From assembly GCA_014885115.2 (NCBI GenBank), contig WKLE02000484.1, positions 1 to 10,411 on the forward strand: DNA of 10,411 nucleotides, written 5' to 3'. The first letter of the stretch is position 1. The number at the start of each line of letters is the position of its first letter. The position numbers and the translations under genes were made by a program. The notes beneath the pieces are model-generated. The model did no database searches and was not told the DNA's origin. It was given only the letters and a program-made list of their open reading frames with translations. The stretch is from Asterionellopsis glacialis (lineage: Eukaryota; Bacillariophyta; Plagiogrammaphyceae; Rhaphoneidales; Asterionellopsidaceae). Shown here piece after piece: positions 8,588-10,411 of the stretch.

Positions 8588-8645
8588 TGTGTCACATGAG
8601 AACCAAAAGGGGGGGGGGGGTAGTAGGATTCTTAAGTGTGACACA
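8588..8645. repeat. G12 homopolymer bracketed by an inverted repeat
   Basis: Twelve consecutive G (8609-8620) lie between TGTGTCAC (8588-8595) and its reverse complement GTGACACA (8638-8645). On the plus strand the G run could form or join a quadruplex. Such homopolymers are also prone to length error in sequencing. Confidence 0.6.
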
Positions 8646-8811
8646 AAAATGAATTTACTAAAAAACCCATTTTTAATGCTGGTTTAAAGTGTTGATAAAC
8701 AAGTTCTTAGCAGAAGAAGTATTTTTTGATGCATGATGATGAGCATGGTCAATTTTGATAAGAAACTTTTTGGAGTGTTACTTCTTAGAGGATAAGTTGT
8801 CAATAGTGCAG

Positions 8812-8834
8812 TTGTAGCAATACTATTGCTACAA
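8812..8834. repeat. Perfect 11-base-arm palindrome
   Basis: TTGTAGCAATA (8812-8822) and TATTGCTACAA (8824-8834) are exact reverse complements with a single C between them. Confidence 0.7.
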
Positions 8835-8864
8835 AAAAATATAACTTGTAGTGCAGACTTCCCT

Positions 8865-8880
8865 TGCTATTGCAATAGCA
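8865..8880. repeat. Perfect 16-base palindrome
   Basis: TGCTATTGCAATAGCA is fully self-complementary. It shares the GCAATA/TATTGC core with the palindrome at 8812-8834; another GCAATA follows at about 8905. Confidence 0.7.
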
Positions 8881-9544
8881 GAGGAGTATTTTAGTTTACA
8901 AGGAGCAATATCTATTCTTATTTCTGCCCATTTTGACTTTGTTTTTTCTCTGTCTTCTCTATTCTTGTGGGTTGATTTGGAGGGGATGTAGAGTAGTAGA
9001 GAGGTGGTGTTTCCTCTTTTGCTACAGCATCACTGCCACCACCCTTGCAAAGACCCCCTGTAAGCTATTTATTAATATTTGTTTTGCTGTTGTCATGGTG
9101 GAAGAGAGGTATGGTAAAGTTGTTATGATGAGCAGTTATTATGTCATTGTTTTTGTAAAAATCTAGCATGAGGAATTGTGATATATACTAGAAATACTTG
9201 GAAATAAAGTATTATATTTTGTGTATGTGGTGTTTACAAGGCCGTTTTTAATTCTAACAGAAGGCATCATAATGTGTGTGGAAAAGAGTAGTATAGATAC
9301 TAACAATGGTATTTTTTTTTAATACATAGTGGTTGCACACTCTTCAACATACACAGCACCTAAAGCAAGGACTTTACATAGTCAGCAAATATTCAAGAAA
9401 ACAGTCTCATGATGGTCCATCATATCTGGAAATTATTTCTGGGCCTTCTTAATAAAAAATTCAGGTAGACAGTTCCTGACCAAAGAAGGCTTCAAAAATA
9501 ATTCAGTACTAATATGTGTGGTTCAACATCAAAAAAACAAGTAA

Positions 9545-9977
9545 CAAGTATATTGTATTTAAATTAGTTTGTTGTTGTGTGTTCTACTTCTTTCTAATAG
9601 ATATGTATTAGAACCAGTTTGTTTTATACTTCTTGAAAACAATATTTTGTAATTTTTTTGTTCTATTATTATGTTACTTTTTGTAATGTGATTTGAGTTT
9701 GATATGTAGTGCCAATTTGTGAGAAAATTATAATTATGTGTTACTTGTTCAATAGGAAGCAAATGACAAGTACATTATGCTTTTAGTTTTTTAGTTTGCT
9801 GTTGTTGGGTATTCGACTTCTTCCTCATAGATAGATTAACACCAGCTACTGCTTGAAGCAATTGCAATTCTTTAATTTGGTTTGTGTGGTGTTTGTTGTT
9901 GTAACACCATGGTTTGAATTTGATGCACAGTGGTAACTTTATTATAATATTGGCTATATGCTGTATTTTGAAAATGA
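9545..9977. repeat. Diverged tandem duplication, two units of about 211-222 bp
   Basis: Unit A (9545-9766) and unit B (9767-9977) both begin with CAAGTA and end just after a shared AAATGA. Similar blocks appear in the same order: TTAGTTTG..GTTGTTG..ACTTCTT..ATAGATA (A about 9564-9604, B about 9791-9833), then an ACCAG or CCAG block, then TTTGARTTTGAT (A 9692, B 9913). The offset drifts from 227 to 211 through indels, so the duplication is old. No open frame is kept in both units. Confidence 0.6.
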
Positions 9978-10411
9978 CAAGTCACAAAGATACTTTGCAA
10001 TTTCTACAGTCTTAGCTCACTAATTTTTGTGTTGTTCATGCAAAATATTTGTCTTATTACTTGTGTTGTTTGTTTGTGAAATGAGTTCATTCTCCTCCTT
10101 TTCTCACCTTTTCCTTTACAAGAAACTTATCCATAACAAAGGTATTCATTATTACTTTCTCTCTTGCAGTATTTTCCATACCCAGTGGGTATTCTTCTCC
10201 TTAATTATGGTTTTTAAAATTGCATGATATGATGTTGGTCAATTTGAAAATGTCACTCTACCTTGAACTTCTCTCATCATCATATAAGGGCCTCATTCAA
10301 TGCATCAAGAAGAGCACCTTGTCTTTGTTCTTCATCTGCCATCTCTTAAAACATTTTTTTTCCTATTCAGATGGCATCACAAGAAAAGCAATCTCTCAAT
10401 CTCCTCTCCTG

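Larger units (their letters stand above)
8050..10411. other. AT-rich non-coding DNA, no recognisable gene
   Basis: All six frames are broken by frequent stops. The longest frames are short and rich in F, L, I, N and K, as expected from AT-rich DNA. I see no tRNA, rRNA or transposase. The structures present are palindromes at 8812-8880, a G12 tract at 8609-8620 and a diverged tandem duplication at 9545-9977. Confidence 0.55.

Noticed and set aside
9559..9762. 67-codon minus-strand frame
   Set aside because: It lies within unit A of the AT-rich duplication, is not kept in unit B, and has an N/I/K-rich composition typical of chance frames.

Overview
The window looks like nuclear DNA of a diatom or a closely related secondary-plastid alga. 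The main gene starts with a bipartite plastid presequence carrying an ASAFAP-like junction (AMG|FVP). It has short GT-AG spliceosomal introns, and it encodes a ferredoxin-type glutamate synthase, an enzyme that is plastid-encoded in red algae but nuclear in diatoms. I cannot name the genus.

Layout. Positions 1-1005 (+) hold a 5'-truncated gene for an FKBP-type peptidyl-prolyl isomerase. Its N-terminus suggests ER, then plastid, then thylakoid-lumen targeting, and its active site is degenerate. Positions 1006-1420 form the tail-to-tail gap between this gene and the next; it contains an A/T foldback and no supported gene. Positions 6792-1421 (-) hold one three-exon gene for plastid Fd-GOGAT (1696 residues when spliced). 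The exons are 6792-6498, 6329-5037 and 4923-1421, and both introns can be placed to the base. Positions 6793-10411 (3.6 kb) hold no recognisable gene. The first 250 bases of this stretch are the ATG-free leader/promoter side of GOGAT. Positions 7087-7810 carry four exact copies of a near-palindromic 9-mer (TACCWGGTA) and two foldbacks. From about 7980 the DNA becomes AT-rich and low in complexity, with several perfect palindromes, a G12 tract and a diverged tandem duplication of about 220 bp.

Function. Fd-GOGAT takes glutamine (from glutamine synthetase) and 2-oxoglutarate and uses reduced ferredoxin to make two glutamates, which is the ammonium-assimilation step in the plastid. The convergent FKBP is probably also a plastid protein, most likely of the thylakoid lumen. 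Sharing an organelle does not show a joint function. I found no defence, mobile or biosynthetic system. The unusual material is the structured non-coding DNA right of 7087, reported below with modest interest scores.
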